44,263 nucleotides of DNA. Origin: Bremia lactucae (lineage: Eukaryota > Oomycota > Peronosporomycetes > Peronosporales > Peronosporaceae). Of the stretch, positions 10,595-19,336 are shown piece after piece (position 1 is the stretch's first letter; every line of letters starts with the position of its first letter). A model generated the notes under the pieces. That model saw only the letters and a list, made by a program, of their open reading frames with translations, made no database searches and was not told the DNA's origin. The position numbers and the translations under genes are program-made. Where the stretch lies: contig NC_090614.1 in assembly GCF_004359215.1 (NCBI RefSeq), positions 4,216,276 to 4,260,538 on the forward strand, written 5' to 3'.

Positions 10595-11863
10595 ATGCCA
10601 GGCCAATCTAATGCCTCGAGCGTCGTCGCTTCCCCGACGACGCTCGCCCCGTGCCTTAAGGCCTTGAACGAGCCATGGACCGTGGTGCCTGTGCGCGAGG
10701 GCCGGTCCCTGTCCCTCTCGACACTCCCACGCCGGGCCTCCACGGCCAGTGTCCTTACGGTCGACGCCACGCACGGTCTTTTAAGTGAGGAAGACGGTGT
10801 GAATCGGATTCCACGCCGGGTATTTAGCTCAAGCGGAGGCTGCTCGCTAAGCCTTTTGCAACAGGAGCTCGGGTACCCGCGTCGCGCGCGTGTCGCGGTC
10901 GATGGCCACAGGCATCATCGACGCAGGTCGTTATTTGAGACAACTATGGAACAGACGATGAAGCGGGCCCATAGCTCGGGCCACAGTAGTGGTTATGGCA
11001 AGGAGTGCCATCGCAGCTATAGTTTACGGAGCGCAGATAGTGCCAGCGCGGCGGATTTGACGCTCCTTTTGCCCGAGCCGGAAGGAGAGACTCAGATCGA
11101 TCAACTGCAGCAGGCAAGTCACAGCTGGACCGGTTCTCCTAAGAGCGAGGGCTCCAATGGCATAAGTGATGACAGAGAACGCATGCAAGAAGAAGACGAA
11201 GAGGAAGAAAACTTTTTAGATTATCGCTGTGCGTCCGTCACGGGCTACAGCCGCGATACGGATGGCGTCGTGTATTACGAGGTCATTGTGCGCTCGACGG
11301 CCCACGGTCCCCTGTCGGCCTACAAGGTGCGCCGTCGGTACTCGGAGTTTCGCGACCTCCACGCAGCATTGAGCAAAGTTATGCGGGTATCTCACCAAAA
11401 ACTCGCGTCCGTCACGGCCCTGGCCAATATAAGTGACGAACACAACGACGAACATTCGTCCGTCGGTCTTTGTTTTTCCGTCAACGAATGGAACCGCGCT
11501 CTCGAGCCAGCATTACCGCCACTTCCTGACAAGGGCGGTGTCTGGAGCTATCTCCAGTTTGACAGCATTCCACTGCTAGAGCGACGCGCGCAGTACTTTC
11601 ATGCAATGCTCGTCGCGGCTCAACGGCACGCCGTCGCTCGATCCAGTCGATTGCTTCACGACTTTGTCGGGACGCCCCCAGACCTTGTGTCGCAGCACTC
11701 GAGCGTCGAGAATAGCTACGTGAGTCTCAATCGCTTTGCCGCGCCAAAATTGAGCTTTGACATTGAGATTCAAGAGCGAAAAGAAAAAGCCAAGAGCATT
11801 CGAAGACGTCGCCAGACGTTCCTGGAATCTGGCGAAGCCAGCTGCGCGAGTCTGACACCCTAA
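10595..11863 (+). CDS. PX-domain (sorting-nexin-like) protein
   Basis: The frame is open from 10421, but the first ATG is at 10595, giving 422 residues; the upstream part has no start codon and reads like leader. Residues about 1-205 are low-complexity, Ser/Arg-rich, with an acidic run (EEDEEEENF) just before the domain. A PX domain spans about 207-365: it starts ASVTGYSRDTDGVVYYEVIV, has the phosphoinositide-binding RRRYSEFRDLH motif, a Pro-rich loop (ALPPLPDKGG), and the final helix LLERRAQYFHAMLVAA with HDFVG. PX domains bind PI3P and related lipids on endosomes. The variable loop is longer than usual (HQKLASVTALANISDEHNDE). No BAR domain or membrane segment is seen. The gene converges with the mL46 gene. 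Cargo or partner is unknown. Confidence 0.85.
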   Translation: MPGQSNASSVVASPTTLAPCLKALNEPWTVVPVREGRSLSLSTLPRRASTASVLTVDATHGLLSEEDGVNRIPRRVFSSSGGCSLSLLQQELGYPRRARVAVDGHRHHRRRSLFETTMEQTMKRAHSSGHSSGYGKECHRSYSLRSADSASAADLTLLLPEPEGETQIDQLQQASHSWTGSPKSEGSNGISDDRERMQEEDEEEENFLDYRCASVTGYSRDTDGVVYYEVIVRSTAHGPLSAYKVRRRYSEFRDLHAALSKVMRVSHQKLASVTALANISDEHNDEHSSVGLCFSVNEWNRALEPALPPLPDKGGVWSYLQFDSIPLLERRAQYFHAMLVAAQRHAVARSSRLLHDFVGTPPDLVSQHSSVENSYVSLNRFAAPKLSFDIEIQERKEKAKSIRRRRQTFLESGEASCASLTP

Positions 11864-12212
11864 TCGCAGAACTTTCTCCGCTTTATGCGAGACGGTCTTC
11901 AACCAAAACGTTCGTTCTCTGTCCTTTTGTCAATGTGTTCTTTGGAGTCGATTAGTAATCAAAAACATCCACGAGATTCTTGCCGTTGGTCGCTGCGACA
12001 TGTGTGTGGTGTGAGTGGTTATCACATAATAAGATAGTGAGTCGCGTAAGCATGTGCTTCCAGTGTATTTAATAAACGTTGCTCATTGAGAGTAATATTC
12101 GCTTCTTGAATGTTGTGATACTATTAGAATTTAATATTGAAAATTTTGAGCCTCAAAATAAAACAGATGCAGTTCCACGAAATTAGAAGTCAGGCTGAAA
12201 TTCTTAACATAT
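11864..12212. other. Convergent 3' intergenic spacer
   Basis: 349 bp between the stops of the PX gene (+) and the mL46 gene (-). It is AT-rich, with AATAAA-like runs on both strands (for example AATAAA near 12070 and TTTAAT/ATTTAA runs near 12130), consistent with two 3' ends. No frame or repeat of note. Confidence 0.5.
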
Positions 12213-13094
12213 TTATGGTGGCACCATCTTTTGAATGTAAGTAGCAATGTCTGGCTCCAGATACTCTGACAACTCATCTCGGGTCACCCAGAGGTAATCA
12301 TGAGCCTTTTTCAGATTTAAAGTCACGTCGCCGTCTAGATGCTGCGACTTGTAAAAAAATACTTTGGTACCGTCAAAGTCCGAGTCCTTTTCATCGTGCA
12401 AGTACTTGACGTAACCCATGGGGGCAAATCCCACTGGGATCGTTTCCACTTTGTCGCCCACCGTCTCGCTAACGTGTCGAAGCGCTGCATCGCGCATTTT
12501 TTCCGACTCATTTTTCTCCCCCACTGGAAAAAACCACGGATATTTGGCGTCGTTTTGGTCATTTTTGACCAGCAAAAAGACACGTCCCTTGAGCGCACGA
12601 TTCAATGACTTGCGGTTATTCGTAGCATCGTCCTCGGTTTCACGTGGAGCCAAATGGAAGCCCGCTCCTACAATATCATCTGGGTTCTCTTCCGCATTAG
12701 GCCACGGTTGCTCGTCAGGCGAAACGTGTTTGGCACCAGGCTCCATGTACCAAAAATCCTCTTCCAGTCTCTGATCCTCACGCAATGCCTTCTCATGCTG
12801 CATGACCTCAAAGTCCATTTCCCAGTCTTTAAGATCGGGTTGTATGACTGGCAAACGCTCTAAGACGCCAGCACTGAGCACGCGCCACTTTTTTCCATCG
12901 TCTACAGGCGGCGACACGAGAAAGTTTTGACGATGCGCTCGTGTCCGAGGTTGTTGGCGCGGCGGTGGAGGATTGCGTTTGCGTTCCTCAATTTTGGCCT
13001 TTTGACGCCATGTCAATCGAGTTTTGCGCCCCGATGCAAATGTACGTAGCTGCTGGGCAGGCTTATGGCTACAGAGACTGCGAAGCGAAAACAT
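12213..13094 (-). CDS. MRPL46: Mitochondrial large ribosomal subunit protein mL46
   Basis: The 293-residue protein matches the mL46 family, a structural protein of the mitochondrial 54S/39S ribosomal subunit. The N-terminus (MFSLRSLCSHKP, Arg/Ser-rich, no acidic residues for about 35 positions) looks like a mitochondrial targeting peptide. Next comes a segment typical of the family (RVLSAGVLERLPVIQPDLKD, then DEQRLEEDFWYM-like acidic helix), then a catalytically dead Nudix-like domain at about 165-290: GRVFLLVKND, YPWFFPVGE, MRDAALRHVSETVG and a C-terminal AHDYLWVTRDELSEYL. A true Nudix box is absent, as is normal in this family. The ATG at 13094 is first in frame and gives a full-length family member. 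No intron. It lies downstream of, and on the same strand as, the unknown gene at 13202. Confidence 0.92.
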   Translation of the reverse strand: MFSLRSLCSHKPAQQLRTFASGRKTRLTWRQKAKIEERKRNPPPPRQQPRTRAHRQNFLVSPPVDDGKKWRVLSAGVLERLPVIQPDLKDWEMDFEVMQHEKALREDQRLEEDFWYMEPGAKHVSPDEQPWPNAEENPDDIVGAGFHLAPRETEDDATNNRKSLNRALKGRVFLLVKNDQNDAKYPWFFPVGEKNESEKMRDAALRHVSETVGDKVETIPVGFAPMGYVKYLHDEKDSDFDGTKVFFYKSQHLDGDVTLNLKKAHDYLWVTRDELSEYLEPDIATYIQKMVPP

Positions 13095-13201
13095 GAGTGG
13101 GTAGAAGTCACTGGCGTGTGAGGCTCAGATACAACGTAGGGTCTTTTATTTAAAGTACTTTTAAGTAATTCATTGTTAAGCGATAAGATGGCTGTTTTTA
13201 A

Positions 13202-14173
13202 TTAAACGTCCTTGTTAAAAAGCGGATGATTAAATATGCCAGGGACTTTCGCGCCAGCTTCCGCCATTTTGGAAGTTTTCGCGGGAACTAGATTGCGCCG
13301 AGCATCCGAGCCAGCAGATCGAGTAATAGCTGGTGCGTTGCGCCAATCTTGCATTCTCTTTGTCCATTTGTCAATTTCCACACGATCCTGCTCAGTAAAT
13401 AGCAAACGATATCGAGTTCCTAACGCCAACACACTCTCGACAATTGTAGTAGCCCATGGGGTACTGAGTTTGCTATACAGCGTACGCAGTAGAGGCATGA
13501 GCTCTGAATGCAGCCGTCGCTTCCTTATGTCTTCATCTCGATTTTGATCGTTATGTACGATCTCTTCAAATCGGTGCTTCACCTTTTTTGCAGCCTTGTT
13601 AAACTGATACGTTTCGTCCGTAAAGAGCTCCGCGTGGGTGATGGCCAAAATTTTCCACGTATCAAGCTTTTGCCTTCGCTCGATAAGTTTGGCCCCTTTC
13701 ACACTAAAAAGCACGTTCTGTTTGGCGTCGAGCGTTTCGATTAATGTCTGAAAGTCTTTCTGGCCGCTTAAGAATTCTCCCTTTTCGTCAATGACGTTTG
13801 TTAAAGTCGTCAAGAACAGCTCGCTTGTCTCAATTGTTAGTTGGGTTTTTATTAATTGGCAATACAGCGCACTGGCTTTAGCAAACTTCTTGCTTATCAG
13901 CTTCGAAGTCCATCATGCAATATCAGTAAATTGGTCATGAAAGCCACTCCATTTAATATAAATATAAAGTACCATGTATCGCTCGAGCTTTGCCACTGTG
14001 GCTCTCAAGTCCGGCGGCTCTTCTGCCATACGTTGACGCTTCACCATAACATTTTCGATTGCAGTAGCTCCTACCTTTTCTTTGTTTTTTTCCTCTTCTA
14101 GACGCTCGCGTTTTGTCTTTTTCGGCAAAGTTAAACCACTGTACAAATCACCGCTGTCCAAGTCGTCGTCCAT
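13202..14173 (-). CDS. Unrecognised charged helical protein, two exons
   Basis: The proposed gene joins exon 1 (14173 to 13973, ATG start) to exon 2 (13888 to 13202). The intron of 84 nt (13972-13889) starts GTACTT and ends AAG; an alternative acceptor 3 nt on gives 87 nt. Both exons meet in phase 0 at the end of a helix (KLERYM|KFAKASALYC), which gives 295 residues. Without splicing, exon 2 has no ATG start and exon 1 ends soon after the donor. The N-terminus is acidic (MDDDLDSGDLYSGL) then basic (KKTKRERLEEEK); the rest is predicted mostly helical (QFNKAAKKVKHRFEEIV, DEDIRKRRLHSELMPLLRTL) with a conserved-looking end (PGIFNHPLFNKDV). No signal peptide or membrane segment. I do not recognise the family; the composition suits a nuclear or RNA/DNA-associated protein, but that is inference. 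Confidence 0.75.
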
Positions 14174-14386
14174 TTACAATAATAGAGGTCAAAAGTTATT
14201 CTTCAAGCTCTGCGTAATAGAGGTGCCCTGCAGAATTAATATGGTACATTTTACAAGTTTAAATCCCAGTAGATTAGCAAGCAAGCAACATACTCAGTAA
14301 ATGCAGAGCATAAATAGCTAGCAACAAAAAGGGTTAGTTTTCGATTCGTCAAAAGTATTCGCCACCTCAATACGTGGGGCTTCACC
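14174..14386. promoter_or_regulatory. Shared divergent promoter space
   Basis: 213 bp separate the ATG of the unknown two-exon gene (-) from the ATG of the ankyrin gene (+). Any core promoters for both genes must lie here unless leaders are spliced. The stretch is AT-rich. The ankyrin ATG has a strong context (CACCATGG). I could not identify an Inr or TATA element with confidence. Confidence 0.35.
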
Positions 14387-15088
14387 ATGGAGCCCCTTGA
14401 TGCCACCACCCACAACTATGCTCGCATGAACGTTGGCGTTCCTTCGAATGGGAATGTGCGAATGCACCCACTAGCGCTCGCAATGGGAGTTGTTGTCGTA
14501 TTCGTCGTCGCTTTCCTTGTGGCTGCATCGTCGCACCAGAAGCAAAAGTTGCAGGTCATGGCCCGCAAGTTGTTACGCAAGAAGCGGACAGAGGAGAGCA
14601 AAGACAGCGGTGGAAGTGTCAATAAAGTCGCTGATCTTCCGGAATTCGCACGCCAGGCCGCCGAATCTGGAAACGCGCGTGTGGTCAAGCGGTGGGTACA
14701 GTCCACAGACCGGAACCTTGACGCTCGCAGTACCGAGAACCTCACGGCCCTGCACTATGCTGTGCGTGGTGGCCACAACGAGTGCACTAGGCTGCTACTT
14801 ATGGCGAGTGCTGATCCTAATGCCACTGACGAACGCAGCATCACGCCTCTACATTTGTCAGCGTTAGGCGGCCATGCGCTTTGCGTCAAGTTGTTGCTCG
14901 ATCACCATGCCGACCCGTTTCTAGAGGACGTGGACCGCCACACGGCGCGGTACATTGCCGAACAGAGCGGAAATATTGGATGTGCCCGCTTACTGCAGCG
15001 AGCGATGGCGAAAGCAGCCGTACAAGACACTGCGTCCGTCACCCTGCGGGCTGGAGCCAGCACAGCTCGTGTGGACAATGCCGTGTAG
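14387..15088 (+). CDS. Membrane-anchored ankyrin-repeat protein
   Basis: The 233-residue frame starts at an ATG in excellent context. A single hydrophobic segment at about 29-48 (LALAMGVVVVFVVAFLVAAS) follows a mostly neutral N-terminus and is followed by a strongly basic stretch (KQKLQVMARKLLRKKR), so it should act as an uncleaved signal anchor with the C-terminus in the cytosol. Ankyrin repeats cover about 84-207: one degenerate N-terminal cap (PEFARQAAESGNARVVKRWV), two good repeats (NLTALHYAVRGGHNECTRLL and SITPLHLSALGGHALCVKLL) and a C-terminal cap (AEQSGNIGCARLLQRAM). Ankyrin repeats bind proteins; the partner is not predictable. The Thr/Ala-rich tail has no motif I recognise. The gene is divergent from the unknown gene and converges with AONS, with 61 bp between stops. 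Confidence 0.82.
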   Translation: MEPLDATTHNYARMNVGVPSNGNVRMHPLALAMGVVVVFVVAFLVAASSHQKQKLQVMARKLLRKKRTEESKDSGGSVNKVADLPEFARQAAESGNARVVKRWVQSTDRNLDARSTENLTALHYAVRGGHNECTRLLLMASADPNATDERSITPLHLSALGGHALCVKLLLDHHADPFLEDVDRHTARYIAEQSGNIGCARLLQRAMAKAAVQDTASVTLRAGASTARVDNAV

Positions 15089-15149
15089 GAGACTAAAAAT
15101 ATGAAACGTTGCAGTTTATCAAAGTTAAGAAACTTTTCAATGGGTACAG

Positions 15150-16464
15150 CTAAAGTTTTGAATTTTGTTTAAAAGTCTCAAAAATTGTATTGAGAGCACG
15201 CACTAATTGATCGACTTGTTCGCGCGTGTTGTGGGCGTGGAGCACGATACGAAAGCGCTCGGCACCTTTTGGGACCGTTGGGGACCGAATGGGCACGACG
15301 CGGATGCCCATGGCCATCATGTGCTGGGAAGCCCAAAGCACTCGATGATTGCCTTTCAATACGAGGCTCTGGATTGGAGACTCACTCGCGAGCAAGGCAT
15401 CCGAGGGGATGCTCGGTGCTCGGTGTATTTCGTCTTTAAAGTATCGCACGAGAGCCAGTACGCCACGACGCAGGACAGCAGCGTCAGAAGATTTGCTGTA
15501 CTCGTGCGCACAGATAACGGATACAAGTTGGTCGAATGGAAACGCTGTGGTATAGATAAAAGACCGCGCGTAATTGACAAGGTAATCAATGAGCACTTGG
15601 GACCCACAAACGACAGCACCGTGGCAGCCTAGGGCTTTTCCAAACGTGTGAATGCGGCTTACAAACACGTTTGGATATTTGTGCTCCAGTTTGAGCTCAC
15701 ATACAATACCAGCACCGTGAGGACCGTAGACCCCAGTACTGTGAGCTTCGTCGACAATTAAGAACGCATTCATTTGTTGACAGAGCATTGCCATGGCATC
15801 TAAAGGAGCCAAATCGCCATCCATCGAGTAGAGTGACTCAATCACTACATACACACAAGATTGCTGGTCTTTGTCGTGATTCAAACACGGTAGATAGTTG
15901 CGTAATTGTCGTTCGAGGTCTTTAAGATCATTATGTCGAAAAGAAACCGATTGGTTCGTTGCGTATGCGCGACTTAAACGAATGCCTTCGTAGCACGAGT
16001 TATGCACCAATTCATCGTAGATAATAACATCCTCAGCCTGTGGGACACACGACATGACGCCCATATTGGCAGCATAGCCCGAGTTGAATAATAGAGCTGC
16101 TTCGCTAGCGAGTAGGCACGGGTTTAGTAAGTCCAGCACTCGCTTTTTGAACTGTAAAACGCTTCTGTTACCTGTTGTAAAGCGCGGCAAGTTTTGCTTC
16201 CGTCTCCATAAACAATTCCGAATTGCCTGAAATCAGGCGGGAGCCCGTGGCTCCGAGCATTCGCGTGTGACAACGCTGCAGTTCTTTCTGGCGTTTTGTT
16301 ACGAGCTGCTTCAGTGGCTGCGAATGCGCGAATCCCAAATAATCATTCGAATAGAAGTCGGCAGCACGAAGAAATTGCTCGTCTGGAATTTGCAGCGTTC
16401 GCAGCGTGCCTATTGTACGGCGGCGAGCTAGTGCGCGGCTGAGCTTTTCGTCTACTCGCGTCAT
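15150..16464 (-). CDS. bioF: 8-amino-7-oxononanoate synthase (KAPA synthase), peroxisomal type
   Basis: This PLP enzyme condenses pimeloyl-CoA (or its thioester equivalent) with alanine to make 8-amino-7-oxononanoate, the first ring-forming precursor step of biotin. Two exons: 16464-16172 and 16104-15150, with a 67-nt intron (16171-16105, GTAACA...CTAG). Splicing creates KLAALYNS|EAALLFNSGYAA, which matches the family; unspliced DNA has a frameshift there. The product is 415 residues. Signatures of the alpha-oxoamine synthase fold: DFYSNDYLGF near the N-terminus, GATGSRLISGN, the PLP-binding VDEAHSTGVYGPHG and the Schiff-base lysine in HTFGKALGCHGAV. The last three residues are SKL, a canonical PTS1 peroxisome signal, and there is no mitochondrial presequence. 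The first ATG (16464) is two codons after an in-frame GTG. The substrate is inferred from family resemblance; other alpha-oxoamine synthases (KBL, ALAS) are less likely. Confidence 0.86.
16105..16171 (-). other. Intron of the AONS gene
   Basis: The 67-nt intron starts GTAACA and ends CGCTAG, with a branch-point-like TTACTAAAC about 24 nt before the acceptor. Removing it restores both the reading frame and the family sequence across the junction (phase 2 codon AG|C = Ser). This size is common for oomycete introns. Confidence 0.85.
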
Positions 16465-17022
16465 TGACACGGAAGCGTGTTAGAAGTGAGGAAGAGGAGC
16501 ATCTGTTAAATTTAATGGCCATACAAATATAAGGACGAATGCACATTTTAGACTGATGTTGCTACTGATAATAAATTTAGGGAACCGGAATAGTGTTGGT
16601 ATCGCAACACTGTTTGTTTTGATTAAATAAAAACTAGAGATTAAAAGTAAATATTTCATTATTTTGCTAATCGCAAAATCGACAATTATTCCCTTCGAGT
16701 CGTCTTTCCCCCTTTTATACTTTAGTGCAAAACCTCCCGCTAAATTACATTTGGAAACCGATATAGCCACACCCCTTAATTACCTACCTCGGTATTTATG
16801 AGAGTAGCGTAATGGTAGTGTAACGGCATCTGTGTGCTGGATATTGAAACTGTACGACGCTCTCTTTCTTCTAGAAGTGGTTTCCAGAAGATTCGTACAA
16901 GGTAAGGGAATGATGGTGGCTAACAGAAGCACATTTGACATAGTTTCATAAGTTAAATTCACTTCCATTAGTTCCATCACGCAAACAACTCTTAGCCAAA
17001 CCTCTGCAATCTATAACAGTTT
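16465..17022. other. AT-rich spacer upstream of AONS
   Basis: About 560 bp between the AONS start and the Copia remnant. Apart from the tRNA-like block at 16800-16870 it holds AT-rich sequence. A 96-residue minus-strand frame at 16480-16770 is hydrophobic by base composition and has no family signature, so it is not called as a gene. Confidence 0.45.
16800..16870 (+). repeat. Degenerate tRNA-like sequence (possible SINE head or tRNA pseudogene)
   Basis: The stretch starts GAGAG and closes with CTCTC, able to form a 5-6 bp acceptor-like stem. It contains TAGCGTAATGG, a full match to the pol III A box (TRGYNNARNNGG style), and TATTGAAAC, a weak B box (consensus GWTCRANNC, two mismatches). A T-rich run (TTTCTTCT) follows. 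It is about 65 nt, short for a tRNA, and a normal anticodon arm is not evident. Oomycete genomes carry tRNA-derived SINEs, so a decayed SINE head is plausible. Confidence 0.3.
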
Positions 17023-17395
17023 ATGAGCCCAATAGAGGTGCTGTACAACAATGACATTCTCACGGGCGAGGATTACTACTCGTGGGAGTTTGGTGCTCAC
17101 ATGACGCTCGCGAGGAAGGAGCTGCTTGACCATGTCGCAGTGAAGCCAGAAGGTATGATGGAGCAAGCGACTGCTGAGTGGAGGACCGCCGATTTGAAGG
17201 CGTTGGCTATCATTGCAAGGATGCTTAGTCCGGTGTTCCAGTCAAGCGGCAGGGCAAACTGCTGCCCCTGTCGCCGCCGCTGTTGGCTGAGAATTTCGCA
17301 ACTGCTTCCTGTCAAAGGTCGCGCCGCCTGGCGTGCCCTTTCAGCTCGAAACTACAACAGCTAGCTACTAGAGATGTCGTGCTAGGTACGATCCG
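17023..17395 (+). pseudogene. Copia-type gag, N-terminal part
   Basis: The plus strand reads VLYNNDILTGEDYYSWEFGA and HMTLARKELLDHVAV, then EWRTADLKALAIIARMLSPV, which is the start of a Ty1/Copia Gag polyprotein (DUF4219/UBN2-type N-terminus with the Y-x-W-x-F/K-x-x-M pattern). It degrades after about 17240, but the stretch AAWRALSARNYNS still resembles the EAW...L...Y segment that follows in Gag. The continuation of the same type of Gag is found after a 3.4-kb insertion, at 20820 onward. Confidence 0.7.
17260..17390 (+). repeat. Left copy of 131-bp direct repeat
   Basis: It matches 20820-20956 in the same orientation. The best block starts at 17303 (CAACTGCTTCCTGTCAAAGG here, CAACTGCTTGCTATGAAAGG there) and is nearly identical through CAGCTCGAAACTACAACAGC to CTAGGTACG. 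The two copies bracket the nested Gypsy element. They may be duplicated Copia gag sequence or short LTRs of the insert. Confidence 0.65.
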
Positions 17396-17520
17396 CAGCA
17401 CATCTCTTTCCAATATAGCGACATCTCGTCTCGACACTCGCTTGTGCTAGTCTTACTCTGCGCGGTACTTTACCACTTCTGGTTTCTGCGCATTGTTGTT
17501 GAGATACGAGCGACCAAGAC

Positions 17521-18045
17521 TTAAACCACCTGCTCGCATTGATGATAGCGGTTCCCACGATGACTCTTCTTCTTCGAGTCCCGCCCAGCTGACCTTGAGC
17601 TTCCAAGCACCTGCTGCTTGTTATATCGGAGATCGTCGATGCTGCTGACGCCAAGCACGAGACCTTGATTCGCGACGTGCTCGCGCAGCTCGTCCGTCAC
17701 GCTAAGATGGTTTTCACTGAATCGCTTCATTTGCGAGCCGTGGACGTCGTGCAGAGAGCCAGTGAGGATGTTCTTGATCAGGAAGCTGTGTTCTTTGACC
17801 TCTTCGACTGCAAATGGACCAACCCAGCGTACTGTCAGCTTCGACGCCGTCAATCGTGGATCAATACGAGACCATAACACGAACTCCCTGACTTCAAAGT
17901 TGGCAGGTCTATGGTTCGATGCAACTTGCTGCTCGCGCTGGCGGGCACCAGATTTCTCGGATGCAGAGAAATCTGGTGTGAGCTTAGTGAATGGATTGTG
18001 GCTCACGTGGGCGAATGGGGTCATCTCCTGTTGCTTTACGCACAC
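17521..18045 (-). pseudogene. Gypsy (second family) integrase C-terminal region
   Basis: The 174-residue minus-strand frame holds FEVREFVLWSRIDPRLTASK, then LTVRWVGPFAVEEVKEHSFL and ILTGSLHDVHGSQMKRF, followed by LREHVANQGLVLGVSSIDDL. This is the GPF/Y module and post-integrase region of Ty3/Gypsy Pol, leading into the start of a chromodomain-like segment that is then cut by a stop. The catalytic core upstream is not visible. Confidence 0.65.
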
Positions 18046-18426
18046 AGAAGGGATAAACTTTCACCGAGGTACAGCTAATCGATCATGAACACCTCGTTGT
18101 GCTCAATCGCAACACCGTTCGTGGTCCATCCGTGTTGAATCAGCTATGAGCCTATAACATGCTTGCAGAGAAGGCACGCACGGACAAACGACTGCACTTG
18201 GCGCTGCACGTTCTCGATTTCAAATTCGCGACGCAGTAAATTGAGCATCACGTGCTCGCCTCTGTGACCTCTAGTGCCACAATGCGCGACGATGAGGATG
18301 CGCTAGAGCAGATCTTTCGCCGAGTCAGAGATCCAAAGTTTCCCATCGACACGTAGAGCACTGCCGTCGTCTGGCATTTAATACGAGCGATCCAATGCGT
18401 TGCGTTGCACTCAGACGATCTTACCG

Positions 18427-18771
18427 TTAGACAATGTCAGCGAAAACGTTGAGCTTTCTGGGCAGATGCTCGATCATCTTACGATACGGGGACAAATGAG
18501 GCACCCAACGCAGCAGCTTTCCACGGATGTACTTCATCACATTCTTGGTCGGCGAGAAGATGTGTATCAAGTTTGAGTGGTCGCAAAAGATTGCGAAGCC
18601 ACCCTCGCGAGCGAGCAGGAACCCGAGCTGCACACAGACACGAACGGTTGGATAACCTTCCTTCTCAGATACAGTCCATTGTAACTGCGAGTCGCGGAAC
18701 AGTCCGCCTGTGCAGAGTAGCAGCTCGTGATTTTGGTCTACGACTGCTGTAATGTGCTTGTACTCGTGCAC
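18427..18771 (-). pseudogene. Gypsy (second family) RNase H fragment
   Basis: The 114-residue frame matches Ty3/Gypsy RNase H. It contains GGLFRDSQLQWTVSEKEGYP (with the catalytic-type Glu of SEKE), FAIFCDHSNLIHIFSPTK (the Asp of CDH) and GKLLRWVPHLSPYRKMIEHL. It ends in LNVFADIV, the ADxxSR-like position, then a stop. Confidence 0.7.
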
Positions 18772-19072
18772 TTGTGTTGCAATGACGGTTCAGCCGGCGA
18801 CAGATGCATCAGCAAAGACGCACACTGTGGCTTAAGACGACGGGTGCTGTAGCTGTGCGGACCGCGCGAGGCTATTAAGGAAGGTGTCGTAAACTTCCAT
18901 CTCGCTTTCACTCCACAATACAGCTATTCCGGAGGCTATGCGCTTGTTGCGACCCGCTGATTTGAGAAGCACGTTGAGCTTGTCGTACAGCGGCGCAGTA
19001 ACACAAGCGTATTCAATAACTGACTCGCTCAGCCAATTGGCAGCACAAAGTAGACGCTATAGGTCGGCTGCA

Positions 19073-19336
19073 TTAGCTGGTCAGCGAGATCAAGGCTGCT
19101 AAACGTTCAGGATCATGGCGAACGACGTACTCGCCGAGCAGCTTGCCACACCAAAGAAGCTGTCGAAACGTGCGTAAGACTATGCAACCAGCTACTCGGG
19201 CTGCAACGGTACGCATGTCCGGTATCACACCAGCGATAGGAACACTGAGACTGTTCACGCGTGTGTAGTCCTCTGTCACCCGGAAATCAGAGGGCACCTG
19301 GGACATTTTCAGATTGGCGGCGCTGGAGACGCCCAA
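19073..19336 (-). pseudogene. Gypsy (second family) reverse transcriptase fragment
   Basis: The minus strand reads DFRVTEDYTRVNSLSVPIAG, the RT fingers motif (FRVxxDYRxxNxxTxP), with GVSSAANLKMSQVP before it and VIPDM after it. Palm motifs with YxDD are not found between here and the RNase H piece. Confidence 0.6.

Noticed and set aside
12418..12774. 118-codon plus-strand frame opposite mL46
   Set aside because: Shadow of a conserved gene; no recognisable domain.
15207..15632. 141-codon plus-strand frame opposite AONS exon 2
   Set aside because: Shadow of the AONS coding strand; no family resemblance.
16168..16190. Apparent frameshift in AONS
   Set aside because: Explained fully by a 67-nt GT-AG intron; removing it restores the family sequence.
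16480..16770. 96-codon hydrophobic minus-strand frame upstream of AONS
   Set aside because: AT-rich translation without motif, near the expected AONS promoter; no support as a gene.
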